The position numbers and the translations under genes are program-made. DNA of 64,000 nucleotides from Ceriagrion tenellum (Eukaryota > Arthropoda > Insecta > Odonata > Coenagrionidae): positions 7,455,258 to 7,519,257 of the forward strand of contig OY720641.1 in the NCBI GenBank assembly GCA_963169105.1, written 5' to 3'. The notes under the pieces were generated by a model. That model was not told where the DNA came from. It saw only the letters and a program-made list of their open reading frames with translations, and did not search any database. Each line of letters opens with the position of its first letter. Positions within the stretch are counted from its first letter, which is position 1. Of this stretch, positions 12,126 to 25,505 are shown piece by piece.

Positions 12126-15100
12126 TTTAAGTGCCCACTCTTATCCCAGGGCCATCCGAAATACGGCTTTTGGAGGACGATGCGTTTCTGGTTTCTGGCC
12201 TGCTCGTCTCAAGATTCCTACGCTCAGCTGTTGCCTAGTTCCGACGCGTGCAACAGCTTGGGTTGCATTTAATAACTTCCAAGGTGTAAACTGTGCACAA
12301 ATCATTATGAAGCATGCATTGCTATAATTGTATGATTTTTATTGCTACTCTCAGAGAATTATGCAGATAATGAAGATATATTTCCAAATAAAGGAAATTA
12401 AAATTTATAGTCATTAACAACAGTCATGGAGTAAACTTTGCAAATTTAAACTGAGACTATGAAATATGCTCAAAATACCAATTTGTTTGGAAAAACACGT
12501 ATCAACCCTTAATTTAAGCCTTAAGTGGAAATTCATTGAAATAAATACATAATGAATATTTTTCCGTTATTGGCGTCATTGAAATAAGAATGGTAATAGC
12601 GGAAGGGGAGTGAATGAATTTTTAAAACATATATATATATATATATACATAATCTAGGTAATCAATTTCATTCAAGCTGCTAAAAACTGCAAATAAAAAC
12701 GATTCTGTTGCTATAAGGTAGAAGAAGAAAATATTTCTGAGACATCGCCTTAGGGAATGAGACCACAATTGGTTCGCCGACACTTTTTCATCTTCATATG
12801 GATGTACGTGGAACTGAGTTCCTCATTTCCTGATGTACCTTTACCAAAAGAGATATAAAATACTATCCTGTGATGATCAATTCATTTTACTCTCGAATAT
12901 TACCTGAAGTCTACGATACAAAGAAGGCAATTGCGTAGGATAGGTCAGAAAAGAGGACACAATATTCAAAAGTATTTCTATAAAGACGGCTTTAGCTATT
13001 AACATACGCAAATTAGCATATCTGAGATATTAGGAGTTACAACGTACCTATTATGCGCAAGGTAGACATCGTAACTACCCTTGTGTGTCTTCGCTATTTA
13101 ACGCAAATTTGGTAGAAGCTTTTGCATTAAACTACGTCAAATGTTGCCATTCAGAGATCTGTGGTAGAATTTGATCAAATTATGAGTTTTACCAGTAAAT
13201 TATTTGTAAATTATATTAAAAATTCTCATTCAATTAATTCCCTTTAAGTAAAAAATGAACGCGGAAACAAAGACCTCTAAAATCAGAGCCATCTAAAATG
13301 AAAAATTGCGGTAAAATGGCAGTAACAGTGTCAAAGGTATTAAAGTAGAGAAGGTCAATATTTTTCAGAGTTTTTTGGTACTACAAGATTGATTCTAGCA
13401 CGAATATACGCCACTACTTATCACCTTTTGAGATTTATCAGTTTTCCTCCTTCACCATTAGTTAAAAGGAAGAGTTTCCCTCCTCAATAATATATATTTT
13501 ACGGTCTCCATCATTGTGATCACAGCAATCATGATTTTGAATAGATTATTGTCCCACTCACCTAACTTTTTAATTGCAAAATGAAAGTAAACGGAAAAAA
13601 TCAGAAGAGTAAACACATCAAGTACGAAGAGGTTTGGTTTGGATATCTAATATTTCCAATTTTCTCGTCAACGCTAACTTAAACATTAGCTCCTCCTGTA
13701 AAGGACATATCAGTATCTCTCGTTGATCGAAACGCATAAACGGGAACTTATACGATGAATTCATTATAAACCGAGGCGTATGAATTTCCCGGAAAAAAAT
13801 TCAAGAAATAGAACGCCAAAATGATTTGAAACGCACACTCCCACAAGGTGATACCAAAACCAATCGCATCCATCCTTGCCCTCGAGGCAATCATCGCGAT
13901 GACATCACGTTTGCAGGGCAGAAGAGAGAGCCATCATCACACGAGTCAACTTTCACCTCGAGTGGATACCAGCTCCACGTGTCTCCAAACTGATACCCCG
14001 GGATGGAGAACAAATTCAGAACCAGAACCCATGTTCAATTGGACGCGTACAACAGGAAATACGAACGTTTTCCAATTTTAATTAAAAAAAGAGTGTCTTT
14101 CCTCAACTTTGATGAGTTGAATACGCGAAATTTTGATTCCGCAAATTGGTTCCAAGAAATTTCGAAATCGTGCGCAGTTTAACGGCGGCTCTCCGAACTC
14201 CCGCGTGCCAATGGAACAGATGACTCCGATCGATCGGGAAAAAAAGTCATTGGGCGTACGAAGCACGTCCCTTAACTCACCTACCGAGTCGCAGTGGGGG
14301 AGTAAAAGTGCGGTCGTGTCCGACGTGACCAATAGAGAGGCACGGACACGCTTATGTCCTTCCACCAGAATGGGTTCCCATCGCTGAATTCAGCAGAGCT
14401 AAAAGCCAAGCTTAAGTGGGTATAATAACGTCAATTTACGGACTAATAGCACACAAATCTATCTGCAGCATGCTGGGATATGATGTTTCAAAACTATACT
14501 AGGTTATTTGATACTATATTACCAACAAGATGTCTCTAATGATACACAAAGAATATCGTACTGCCTACTTCATTTTCAACTCGTACTACACGTGTTTCGA
14601 CTGACTAACAGTTATCATCATCTACAACTGATCTTCCACGTATCTAGACACATAGATATATTGCCAAATCAAAGAAGTGGAGGGAGTCTGGAGGAAGGAT
14701 AGGAGAGGAAGAAGGTTAAAACCATGATTAGGATAGGGTCTTTTGTTCGTCCAAACAACATGCGTCATCATACCGGACCTACATCACACTGAGGTAGGAT
14801 AAAGGAAAAGGGAGGTGAGAGAAAATGTGGGAGGAAGGAGGTAAGGTTAAGTTAAGATGATGAGTAAAATAGGGGAGTGACAAACAAGCTCATTCTGATT
14901 TTTAAAAATAAAGTAGACAGTACGATATCCTTTGTGTTCCATTTGAAAATGCTGTTCTTCAAAATCTCGCCTCAGAAAGTGGAAGATGTCACTACCTAGC
15001 TAAAATCTAAGCCGCATTCACAATAAATGCAGAAGCAGTTTCAATGGCCTGAATATAAAATGTATCCTCATAAAATTACATCATGATCAGTATAGATCAA

Positions 15101-15403
15101 AATGAAGATTGGCTTCGTGTAGCTCCCTATCCCTGGCTCCTAAGCTTCATTCATTCCTGAGCCAATAAGTACCCCCATTTCTATATCCCTCAAATTTTTC
15201 CTATGTTCTATTCTGTTGCAAAATGTGCCAAGAAAATTCATCTATTCTTTTTTGCTTCCAAATTCCACAATACATTCTTAGCTTTTCACCTTTTACCGTA
15301 GGATTTCCTTGTTTGTGATTCTGTCCCTATATATGATCTTTATTATTCTACAGCGATACCAAATTCCTATTTTCCTTATTTTGTTTACTCTATATATTAT
15401 CTT
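12126..15403. other. Non-coding stretch
   Basis: Contains a (TA)n microsatellite at about 12629-12648. A GC- and CpG-richer segment at about 13840-14390 carries several overlapping short open frames on both strands, none with a recognised domain; it could be regulatory or a degraded exon, but nothing decides this. The rest is AT-rich and featureless. Confidence 0.4.
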
Positions 15404-15454
15404 ATATATATATATATATATCCTATAGATATATATATATATATATATACAATT

Positions 15455-15515
<61 letters not shown>
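15404..15515. repeat. Compound (TA)n/(CA)n microsatellite
   Basis: TA tracts at about 15404-15420 and 15429-15448 are followed by an (AC)n tract at about 15453-15474 and a long TA tract to about 15515. The repeated Ile-Tyr frames here are artefacts of the TA repeat. Confidence 0.93.
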
Positions 15516-15518
<3 letters not shown>

Positions 15519-15545
15519 AACCGACGAAAAACACGTGTAGTGCAC

Positions 15546-15695
15546 AATAAGAAAAAAACAAATGTCACAGGCGTGACTGGCAGACACAGAGAAAACACAA
15601 AAAAGAAAAACTCACAGATTTGTTTATATATTTCGGCGGACACAACCGCCTTCGTCAGAAATTAGTAGGTAGTCACCTGTGACATTTGTTTTTTT

Positions 15696-15699
<4 letters not shown>
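15546..15699 (-). mobile_element. Penelope-type tail flanked by inverted repeats, between TA tracts
   Basis: Inverted arms of about 24-26 bp (15546-15571 and 15676-15699, sharing CAAATGTCACAGG and its complement) bracket a core. Read on the minus strand the core has CTGACGA, one A, a GGCGG/CCGCC stem and GAAA (15658 down to 15631). The motif resembles the end of the Penelope-like element at 38791-39118, which here is recognised from its coding sequence. No coding part remains in this copy. Assignment to Penelope-like elements rests on the motif and is inference. Confidence 0.5.

Positions 15700-15778
<79 letters not shown>
15700..15778. repeat. (TA)n microsatellite
   Basis: Nearly pure TA repeat with one G interruption near 15762; it separates the two palindromic tails. 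Confidence 0.95.
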
Positions 15779-15813
15779 CACAATGGAAAACTTCGCCAAA
15801 TGGCCACAAACAA

Positions 15814-16026
15814 AATTAAAGAGGAAACTTACAGGGGGTAAAAAGACGAAAGTAAAGAGAGAGTCTTACTTAGAGACGTTTCGGGTGTTATCCCTTCTTC
15901 AGTCACACAGAGAATCTGTGTGACTGAATTCTCTGTGTGACTGAAGAAGGGATAACACCCGAAACGTCTCTAAGTAAGACTCTCTCTTTACTTTCGTCTT
16001 TTTACCCCCTGTAAGTTTCCTCTTTA

Positions 16027-16029
<3 letters not shown>
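15814..16029. repeat. Perfect palindrome with 102-bp arms, Penelope-type tail
   Basis: Positions 15814-15915 are the exact reverse complement of 15928-16029, with a 12-nt spacer (CTGTGTGACTGA) that itself repeats the arm sequence next to it. Each arm holds CTGAAGA, one A, GGG...CCC and GAAACG (plus 15941-15966; minus 15902 down to 15877), the same layout as other element tails in this window. (TA)n tracts flank the structure. It reads as two head-to-head copies of one element tail. Perfect identity of the arms implies a recent origin or continuing gene conversion; an assembly fold-back artefact must be excluded. Confidence 0.9.

Positions 16030-16030
<1 letters not shown>

Positions 16031-16070
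<40 letters not shown>
16031..16070. repeat. (TA)n microsatellite
   Basis: Pure TA tract of about 40 bp, one base beyond the right arm of the palindrome. Confidence 0.95.
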
Positions 16071-16072
<2 letters not shown>

Positions 16073-19000
16073 CTAAATGCCTTCACATGAATGCAAAAGA
16101 AGACTCCAAAAGTCAGTTAATATATAGGAAGGAGGTTGTAGGAAAAAATCTGGGTCAACTATCGTCCACTGAAAATACTCTACGCATATTACTAGTCATA
16201 TAAAAAAACATTCATACCTCCATTGCGAGGCCCCTCAATAGTAAAATTTGTACGCAATCAGTAAAAATTCTAAACTTATATGCGTTGCTTGAATCTTAGT
16301 AACTGAAATACGAAATTCTCACCTGTATCTCATTGTTGAGCCTAGCAGATGTGATGATTACTTTTTCTATGGTTAAAAGCATGCAGTATTCAGGGATTTT
16401 AAAAAAAGGCATTAAATTTTCGAAAATGTAATGTATTGCCTGGGATATCTAACAATGGTTTAATTATTCCTATAGATGTAGAGCAGTAAAAATATTGACC
16501 CAGGAATCTTATTCTAACGAAGAGGACTGTTTATGAGAATATAATGGCGAGGTGGGATATACAAAATAATTTCGTCTGGAAGGCGGTGGCAGTAGAAGAA
16601 GCGAAACTTTTGTACTTACTAATGGACGCCTTTTCTAATACTCCACCCACATTGCCATGGCCCTTACTTAGTAATCATTTTTTACTCACAAGGCCTCACG
16701 GAACCAAACATATTTTGATAAAAATTTATTTATGAAGCGAGATAGCAATTTTCTACTCTAAAATATAAATCCTCATATTATTCACACATCTAGACGCCTG
16801 TTCTAGAGTGGATTTTGAATTGTACCGTGGTAGAATGAGATTGTGCCCAGAGGAAAGATACCAACTTAATATTGGCTGTGGTTTAGAACAGCGGGTATAC
16901 GCTGGGAGGAATGGTTGTTGGAGGGATGGCTGTGCGAGGGAAGGAATGAATGGAGGAATGGTGAGGAGCTGTCACAAAAGAAATGGAAGGAAATAGCGGA
17001 GAGGAAACGGCAATTTTTATATTTTGCCACCTCTTTGTTCGTCTTCAAAAGCTGCCACACACTCGCTCGGAAGAAGGGGTCATTCCGTCATTCTTCAAAA
17101 GGAGAGGAAGGAGAAACATGAAAGGAGAAGAGTGAAAGGGTATTCGCCGACAAGTACAAAAGGAGACGCGACCGGAAGAACGGGAAAAGAAGTATATTTA
17201 AGAAATTGTGGCAAAACTTTTTGTCTGGGGAAAGAAGCTCTTGTCAAGTACCGCCCAGAACTTGGAACCATCCGTTAGAGTACAGATCAATGCCAGCGTC
17301 ACGTAACAAAATAGTTACATCCATTAATTTTTTGTAGTAAAATTAACTAGTAAATCCCTATTTAGCGAATTACATGAGTACTAGAATAAGGAAATTTAAT
17401 TTATTCCGCCACACTGTGCAGTCATTTTCTTTCTTCGGATGATTATTATTCACGACCTCTAAATATGCATTTTTTGACCTAAACTCCAGAAAAAATACGT
17501 ATTTTGGTTTAAAATCGAACGATTTGTGAACCTAAATTCATTAACACAATGATGCCAATTTGAGTCACGCATGATACCCTTTACTCATTCGTGGAATTTC
17601 TACATTAAAAAGGAAGTTAGAGCAAGAATATCAAAGGGACTAAAAGACAACGTGAAAAATCGGTTTAACAGAAAATTGAAATTTCTAAGTTAGCAATACA
17701 AATGAATAGACCTTTTTCTGACGAGTACTTTAAACATTTCGAAAACATAAAAGAAGTCATCTTTCATGCGCTATTCTATACGTTGTCGCTAATGGCATGA
17801 AGCAATTTGGGCTGACCTGCGGATAACTAAAATTCAATTTTCCGATCTAAGAAGACAGAAGTTCAAAACGAATAATTGCCTTGTTAAATTAGGTATCGCA
17901 AATATACAATATATATAACATCGAAAATTTTATCATGGTTAAGAAAAAGAATTTTAGTGATTATGTCTTGTATAGTCGATTTCGTGTGACAATTTATCGG
18001 AAATGTACCAACGTCGCAATCCGGTGTGATGGTAAAATAACTCTGTGTCTATCGTATTCTCAAGGGGCGATATCAATCACTCGAGGAGTCCTCCTCTCGT
18101 TTTTCACTTAGCTGTCAATTGATCTTTAAGAATCAAAACTCCATTACTCATCCACGGAAAAAATGCGACCAAAATAGTGCCCCGGTAAATAAAATCTTCC
18201 GTAAATTAATTCTAAGAAGAAAAAGTTCAAAGAACGAAGGATAATGAGAGAAAATTTTTAAATGGTCGAATACTATCAAAAGAAAAGTTAATCAGGATAA
18301 ATATCAACTTAAAATGTCTGAATTTAAAGATATATGTTCAATTAGGAGAAGTGCTATGTTAGAAATGTACCAAAATTTAATTTCTCATCAGTAAAACAGT
18401 GGATTGAGTGAAACACAAGTAATTTTTTCCGAAAAAACATGTTTGAAAGTTTATTCATTAAACGGGTAGGATGAAAAAATTTTAATATATTATATGCTTT
18501 GTACACTGATGACTCTAAGATTACCTCACTCATAGATGATATAGTTGAAGTAACACTTCACTATAAAGTGCTTCCACGATGTTTCCATTGTGGAAAACCG
18601 TTGCGATATTCTCGATAATAACGCATAACAAATTTCTACATGGACTTAAATTATCATCATAACAAGTCATTAATCAGAAGATTAGTTTGCCTCAGCACTT
18701 CTCACCACTATGCGATCTGCCATCCGCTTCATTTCAACATTATTTTTCACTCACACGGTATTTGTATAATGCATTCCATTGTCGATTTCCCCTTTACCCA
18801 ACATCACCTTCCATTATCACCTTCAACAAGCAATTAGTGTATACTGAATTTATGCTTTACGCTTCCACGGAGGGTAAACATTAAGTAACGCACCGAGTAT
18901 TCAGAAGAGAAATAAGGCAAAACATGATGGGCACCACGTTGAGAACGAGTATTTCATCATATTTAGGATAACAACACTTACGAAAGAAAACATTGAATGA

Positions 19001-20469
19001 ACAAGGCACGCATATTCATACAGCGCTGTTTCATATTCCAATTGATCCCTGTCTAATATATGGCAGATTTTCATTCCCTGCCGCCTGCTACGATGGTGTC
19101 TTTACAGGCGACACCCAGTTTTGAAGAGCAAAAACAAGTGAGTCTAATATTCTTCGACTTGTAAATTCTACCCTATTTAGTGTTATAAGTTATGGCTAAG
19201 ATGTGTAACTTTCCTATTAATGGTTCCGACAACTGAGTATTTGAACTTATAGGCATCATAGCAGGAAACGTTTTTCATAACTCAATCTAAAAATAATGAG
19301 ATGCAATGGAAATCATGGTCAAATGGCAATCTACTTTTCAAACTGTGAAATTTGCATTGCGCGTCACTTTAAAATTATATCATTCCAGAAGAACTTGGAA
19401 AAAACTTCATGATAGCATTTTAAATCATGTTGTTCATAACAATGTTAACAGCCCGGAATTTCGAAATCTATTTATACAGTTGGCATACTTACTATAGATA
19501 TGCCGAATAAATTTGCTAGGATTAACCTTGAAATCTCTGATACTTTTCCAATTTATTTCCTAGCGGGGGGAATACATTGCCTTTGGCTGAATGCACAATT
19601 ATGTGATTTTAGGTCAAATTTGCAGTGATTGATGGGATTACAATTCCATCTACTTATTTTTCAGGATTATTATGAGATAAAACTGCCGAAGTGCATCGAG
19701 CAGACACCAAATAAAAGTGAGCCCGTTACACAATATTTTAGTGCGTGTTTTACATTTTTTTACCATTCCCTTTTCTTTGCCCTGGTCTGTTAACACTGAG
19801 GCGTCTGTAGTCGTTATACGTGTAAATCTGAAGCTAAGCAAATTGGACAACAAGCAGGACCGGAAGTTGTTTCTATTTAATTGATTTTTTTGTGATAACT
19901 CAAGCTTAAGTATTTAGTTCTCATTACATGTTTCAATCACTGAGCATTCAAATTGCAGAACGGCATAAAGAGATGGTTTGCAATAAAATTCGTGACAGCG
20001 GAAACACCTTCCTGGAAGCCAATATCATCACTGAAAAGCAATCCTCAATTGCCTAACAGTACGCCCAACATCAACGTTCACGTTGTAATGAGTGAAGTCT
20101 TTTAAATATATTAAGTTTTAAAAATGCCTTAAGCTGACTTTGCTGGCTATAATCATCGAGCTTGTTGATTTTGATTAAAAGCGTAATAATTATTTCGAGG
20201 AGGGCCTCGTAAATTTCTTAAATTTAGCGCTAAATACGCTCAATGTAATATCTTTAAGTACGCCTGACCGAGCTTTACATCGGACTAAGAGTTTCATTTT
20301 GGAGTTCAGATTTAAAGAAGAAGATGGAATTGGAGAGATTTAGTTACCTAAGAAGTTATATCACAAGAAGAATCTACGAAAAATTCAGGAGTACCACCAC
20401 ATAAACAAAGATTCCCTTTCTAATACGAGACTTTTGACAAACACACAAAATGGATAGGGCATTTTTTCC
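16071..20469. other. AT-rich non-coding stretch
   Basis: A moderately G-rich segment at about 16800-17280 has overlapping short frames without motifs. No gene, RNA or repeat family is recognised in the remainder. Confidence 0.45.
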
Positions 20470-21010
20470 CTTTGACAATCTTTCAATATTCGGAAGCGAA
20501 TCCGGAAAGAGATGGGTGTGCGGAAGGAAGACTGCATTCCATTTCAAGCATATTTGAGCAGTTCCCCTTCTTTTTTTATCCAGCATCCCCGAGTGGTGTT
20601 ACGCACTTTAAGGAACGGTCCACTGTGGACTCTCCCGAATTCTTCACGGGCACGATGAACTGTAGAAAAGGAGATATATATCACCAAAAAAAGATGCTTT
20701 TTTCCCCACATCCTGAAGCAGATATATATACGAATCGCCTTGCCTTCTTTTTCTTTACTTCAGAGAGTCATCTTTCGGCCGGGGATTTTCCTTCCCGGAT
20801 ATTGCAATATTTTTATCCAGTGTCCGACCCATTTGTCGTCCTTTCAAGTTGTCCTGCTTCACCTTCCTCGCCCACCCTCTCCGCGTCGCTGTCAAGTATA
20901 AGGCCCTTTAAGCGGATCTCTTTCCCGAACTCTAGACTGCTACACAGCTCATCGAACTCTCCCGTCGCCTCGTGACACACATCCAGGAGCTCACTTTGCG
21001 ATCATCTGAG
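20470..21010. other. Pyrimidine-rich, GC-richer patch
   Basis: A 167-codon plus-strand frame (20472-20975) is Ser/Pro/Phe-rich with no domain, as expected from C/T-rich DNA. TATAAGG occurs at 20897-20903 in a CpG-containing context and might be a TATA box; no transcript start or downstream exon can be recognised. Confidence 0.25.
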
Positions 21011-24000
21011 CGGAAGAGCAGTCATGTCCGGTCGAGCGGAACCGTCCGAATAAATGCATTGTGTACACATTTTTGCGATCATTTTCGTCATCCGGCGGCG
21101 AGGAAGAAGATGTAGAAGAAAATAAAGATACTTGTGATGTGACTTGAAATGAATCTCGATATCCATTTTTACTGGACAACAAATGATCATTTTCAACTCT
21201 TCCCTCAAAAGAAATCGCGAGATGGGCGCTCTCAACGTCGTTTGGACACAAGATATATCAAATGCCAATCGTGTGGGAGGGAAGAACAAACCCATTAGCC
21301 AGGTTTTGCAAAGAATATGGATTTAGCATTAACTTAGCCATCATCAACTCTTCAAGAATGGAATAAGGAAATGATAGACGGATAAAAATGGATCTGAATT
21401 GATTTTATCAATCCTTTTATGGCTACTCTAATCATTTTATTCTATCAGGTTCTACTTACCTAATTCTTATCACAAATTAGTGAACACTGGATTGACTAAT
21501 TTGGTTTCAGCATATGTAAGACAGTTAAAAAATTAGAAGAAATCTTTTACAATTAGGATCCCTACAGAGGTGTTCAATATAATCACGACCAAGTTTTCCA
21601 TGAATAAATACTCAGTGACATAAAATTGTGTTTCAATGAGGCACCATCAATTTTGCATATATATTTAGTATATATTATAGAATTAAAACCAACGAATCTA
21701 AAAGAAAGTATTAACTTAAAGAAATATATAATTGACTATTGCACGATTAAGGCATTCTTATTGTGAACCTATTAAGAAAAATTACCTGGAAAGTTTTAAT
21801 GGTCATATTTAAGAAGGAATAAAAAAATTGTATTCATTAGCATTTTTTAAAATTAAAGATACTGATAGTAAATTTTTTACAAAGGCTTTCGCTTCTTATT
21901 TATGCTCCAATGTTAAAAAATACACGTAATGACGTAATATTTGTATTGAACGTTTCATCTTTTAAGGGTTGGTTCTGAAGAAAGGGCTTGATTTTTGAAG
22001 AAGACGGTACTAAATTATTTGATATTGGGAATGCAGAATCCTACAGAGCGCCCAAATGGATACAATATAAATTTGACAAAAGTTTCTCCGTGTAAGGAAA
22101 AGCATGGACGCGCGTTGTGACAGGTCAGACATTCATATCTTGTATTCCTAACCGGCAAAAAAAACGAGGATGCAAACAAAAAATGAATCGAAAGATAAAA
22201 ATGAGGAAAATAGAACGTGAGAAAAAGGAGAAGGGACGCTCTCATGAATGGCGAACACAGACTGATGTGACCATTTTTTTTACATTTCCCTCTGCAAATA
22301 AATATTAATTAACACGTTTGAAAACTAATAATTTAGCAACGGAGATTATTTCTCAATGTATGCACATGCCATTCGCAGAGCAACACATTTTATACTTATG
22401 TTCCATTAGAAATTAGTGCCACTATCTTTAAGCAACCTGTAGCATTTATTTTCACCACGCATCAACGGTGGATTCCCAGTAAACTGGTGGATCAAAAGTA
22501 GATGTCCATTACCATTAAAGGTGGATTTCCATTAAATTCGTATTGGCGGAGAAAAAAATAAATAAAACTTTTGTTCACATGAACTGGTTTTTTGCTAGTC
22601 ACTCTTCAGATTAGACGTCTACCGATTCATTCGAGTATTTTCAAAATATGAGGCCACACCGAAACAGCCCATATTTTCTTTTCTAACGAGAAATGAAAAT
22701 GAATTAATACCAAAAAGCTAATTAAAAAACTCAATCAGGTTCTTATAGCCTGATAACTCAAATGAGGCCAACAAGATCTCAAAATTAATGATTCCCGACC
22801 TGCTATTGTTAGTTTTATTTTTTCCCATGATGGTGGAGATTATACAACACTCATTGGCACATCACGATGCATCAAAAAGATTTCTAAATTCGAAAATCAA
22901 ATTTTGGCTAAGGATTTTTGATTACCACACACAATAATTCAACTTCGACTTTTGCAAAGGAATTGTATACTATAAATTAAAATATTATAACTTATTAGTC
23001 AACTATGACTGATTCTCATTACATACAAATTCCACGACGGATTGCTTTCAATGCAATAGAACAAAATTTATTGGGATTTAACAATGGTTACAATTTTTCA
23101 ATATGACTGCTTCTAATTATGTTTCAGACTGAGATTGTAACAAACTTATTTTGTCAAATAATAAATAATAACATCGCTATTAAGTTTCGTCTCAGTTTAC
23201 CATTGCAATGACCTAAAAAAGGTATTTAAAATTCTACGAAGCCGAAACTAATTAAATGAATCTTAAAATGTTACTATCGTCCAATTTCAGTGACTGTACA
23301 TTTGGTATGAAAATTAATGCAAATAAAAGTTATCCACTTATCAATGCTTGGCATATTAATTAAATAATTGTTCATCAACACATTTTAAAACACTCCAATG
23401 GATTATTAAATCAAATTTTCATCATCAAATAACGGATTTGTAATTACATTCTTCAATCAGCAAAATGTTCAAACGGAATCAGTGAGAGAAAAACGAAAAA
23501 ATTAATTGAATAAACACCAATTCACACGCAGAGATCAAAAGAGCATGGCCATTTTAACGAATGTGTAACAAAGAATTATGACGGCACAAATCTTTAACAG
23601 CTAGGAGAAAAGGCAAATTTTGTTTATTTCAATGGAAAACTATTGCTTTATATCGCATCTATCATTGAAAAAAATTGTTTTTTTGCACCGGGTCACTTCG
23701 ATACAATTAAAATGAAGACTTGTTATCATCATTCACTCATTATCTCATGTTATTCAATTCATCCGGCTTGAAATTAATATTTCATAAGATAGCCCTGGAG
23801 CATTTCGATGGAGTTATCATGGAATTGAAAAAAAAATTCGACACATTGAGAAGGTATCATACTCCGGCTGGCTTCAAATTCACGAAGATACAGCAGCGAG
23901 GGATGCTATTCATCTTACTTCACGAAAGACGACGAAAGCACGTAATGGATTTTGTGTTCATGTGTGCCTGGCACGGATACGTCGAGAAATGATTTGTGGT

Positions 24001-24792
24001 CGAAATTTCTCCACAGACATTGAGCTAGCTGCATGCGGGACCTCAGACCGTGATCCAATGCGCAGCCGAGAGATTGCCGCGTTCCCAAGAGATAAGGGAA
24101 CGAAAGAAATCCTGTACGATGGTCCCGCATGTGGACATATAGGCTACGCAGAGAGGTTCCATTTCAAATGACACAGAGCCCCTATACTATACGCAAAGGC
24201 TTGTAGGATTCTCTCAGACAAAGCAATGTTCTAAGAACCCTTCACGCAAAATAGTCACATTTGAGGAGGCAATTCATTCTCTTACAGCTCTTTCGTGACA
24301 AAATTCAACAGTTAGACATATGTTGAAGTATAACTTGATAATCTGACATTTTAGCTGCAATAAAATACAACTCACCCTACGAGATGAAAAAACGTAAATG
24401 TATTTTGATCATTATTAAACCTCTACGATTTTTTTAGACAACTATTAACATATTTTATATGATTTTCTCCAATTATATACTCAAGAGAACAAAAAAACTC
24501 ACAAGTACCAACACTGATAACCAATCATTCGCATCTTCCTATTTAAGGATAACAATTTAGATTATATAATATATATCAGATACTTCTGCTCCACTTTTGA
24601 GGTAATTGGTAACCGAAATTTAAAGTAGAATGGCGGTTTGATTTTACATTTTTCAAACCTGTAACTTAATAAAAATCCGTCACAAATCAAATATTTTCAT
24701 TACTCCTCCATTTAACTGCGTATAATATTGAGAATGTATTAGAAGACTCTATGCTATCATATAGCATCAGTTAACGTAGCTGGTGCCGAGCT
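21011..24792. other. AT-rich non-coding stretch
   Basis: Mostly featureless. A GC-richer island at about 23900-24175 has short open frames on both strands with no recognisable family. Confidence 0.45.
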
Positions 24793-24815
24793 TTTTCGTA
24801 ACCCCGTTACGAAAA
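24793..24815. repeat. Perfect 10-bp hairpin with CCC loop
   Basis: TTTTCGTAAC (24793-24802), CCC, GTTACGAAAA (24806-24815). It lies just downstream of the coding relic of the minus-strand retrotransposon, so it could be part of that element's 3' UTR; some LINEs use such hairpins for recognition by their reverse transcriptase. That role is inference. Confidence 0.7.
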
Positions 24816-24839
24816 CAAAAATTCATCAACAGAATAGAA

Positions 24840-25505
24840 TAAATTGCTTATCAGATATTGGTAGAGTTAATATTTAAACCTTGATATGGATAAGTTTCCC
24901 TTAGTTTTTGTGGCATGTAGTTAAACAGTCTCATGCCAACATAAACAGGATTTTTTCTAAGTAGGATAAGACTGTGGGAGACCATCAAAAAATCTTTAGA
25001 GGTATTATGACTATGTATGGCAGCACCAATTTCAATATCAAACAAGACAGACAAATAAAACAATGAAAAAAATATACAGGCACGGCAACGTGAGAATTCC
25101 TCCAGATTAAAAAAGTGTCCGGCAGCTACTTCTCCCGGGAATGTTTTTTTAGAATCCTAATGGCCCATTTTTGTAGTTTAAAAAACTTCTTAGCATGGAG
25201 CGCGTGGCACCAAACCACGATTCCATATTTCAGATGACTAATAACATGGGCATGATAGACTGACAGAGCAGTGTTTGTATCCGTAAGAGCTTTAATCCTT
25301 CTTAATACATAGCCAGCAGTTGCCACTTTGGTGCAAAGGTTATCGATGTGCATTTCCCAGGATAATGATTGGTGCACAGATAGACAGGAATTTTGCTTCA
25401 GTAGAAGAATATAAGACTTTTCCGTTTAATCTTAGAAGAGGAGTAGAAGTACTTATCCCTTGAGGGGTATGAAACTGAATAAATGTAGAAAATTGTAAAA
25501 AAAAT
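24840..25505 (-). mobile_element. Non-LTR retrotransposon relic, CR1/Jockey-like (family B)
   Basis: On the minus strand from 25505 the frames give TPLLRLNGKVLYSS, then FLS, then SLSWEMHIDNLCTKV, then HVISHLKYGIVVWCH, then FKLQKWAIRIL, and after a frame change VYVGMRLFNYMPQKLRE. This order (LG.xxD..LsW..HI, SHLxYGIxxW, xxQKrAIRxI, vxLyNxLP) is that of the region after the catalytic YADD box in CR1/Jockey-group reverse transcriptases. The catalytic part is missing, and at least two frameshifts and a lesion near 25377 disable the frame. It is not the same family as the copies at 688, 31960 and 62370. Confidence 0.85.

Noticed and set aside
15293..15809. Open frames with long Ile-Tyr repeats
   Set aside because: They are direct translations of the TA microsatellite.
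20472..20975. 167-codon open frame as a possible gene
   Set aside because: Ser/Pro/Phe-rich translation of C/T-rich DNA, no domain, and comparable frames occur in every similar patch.
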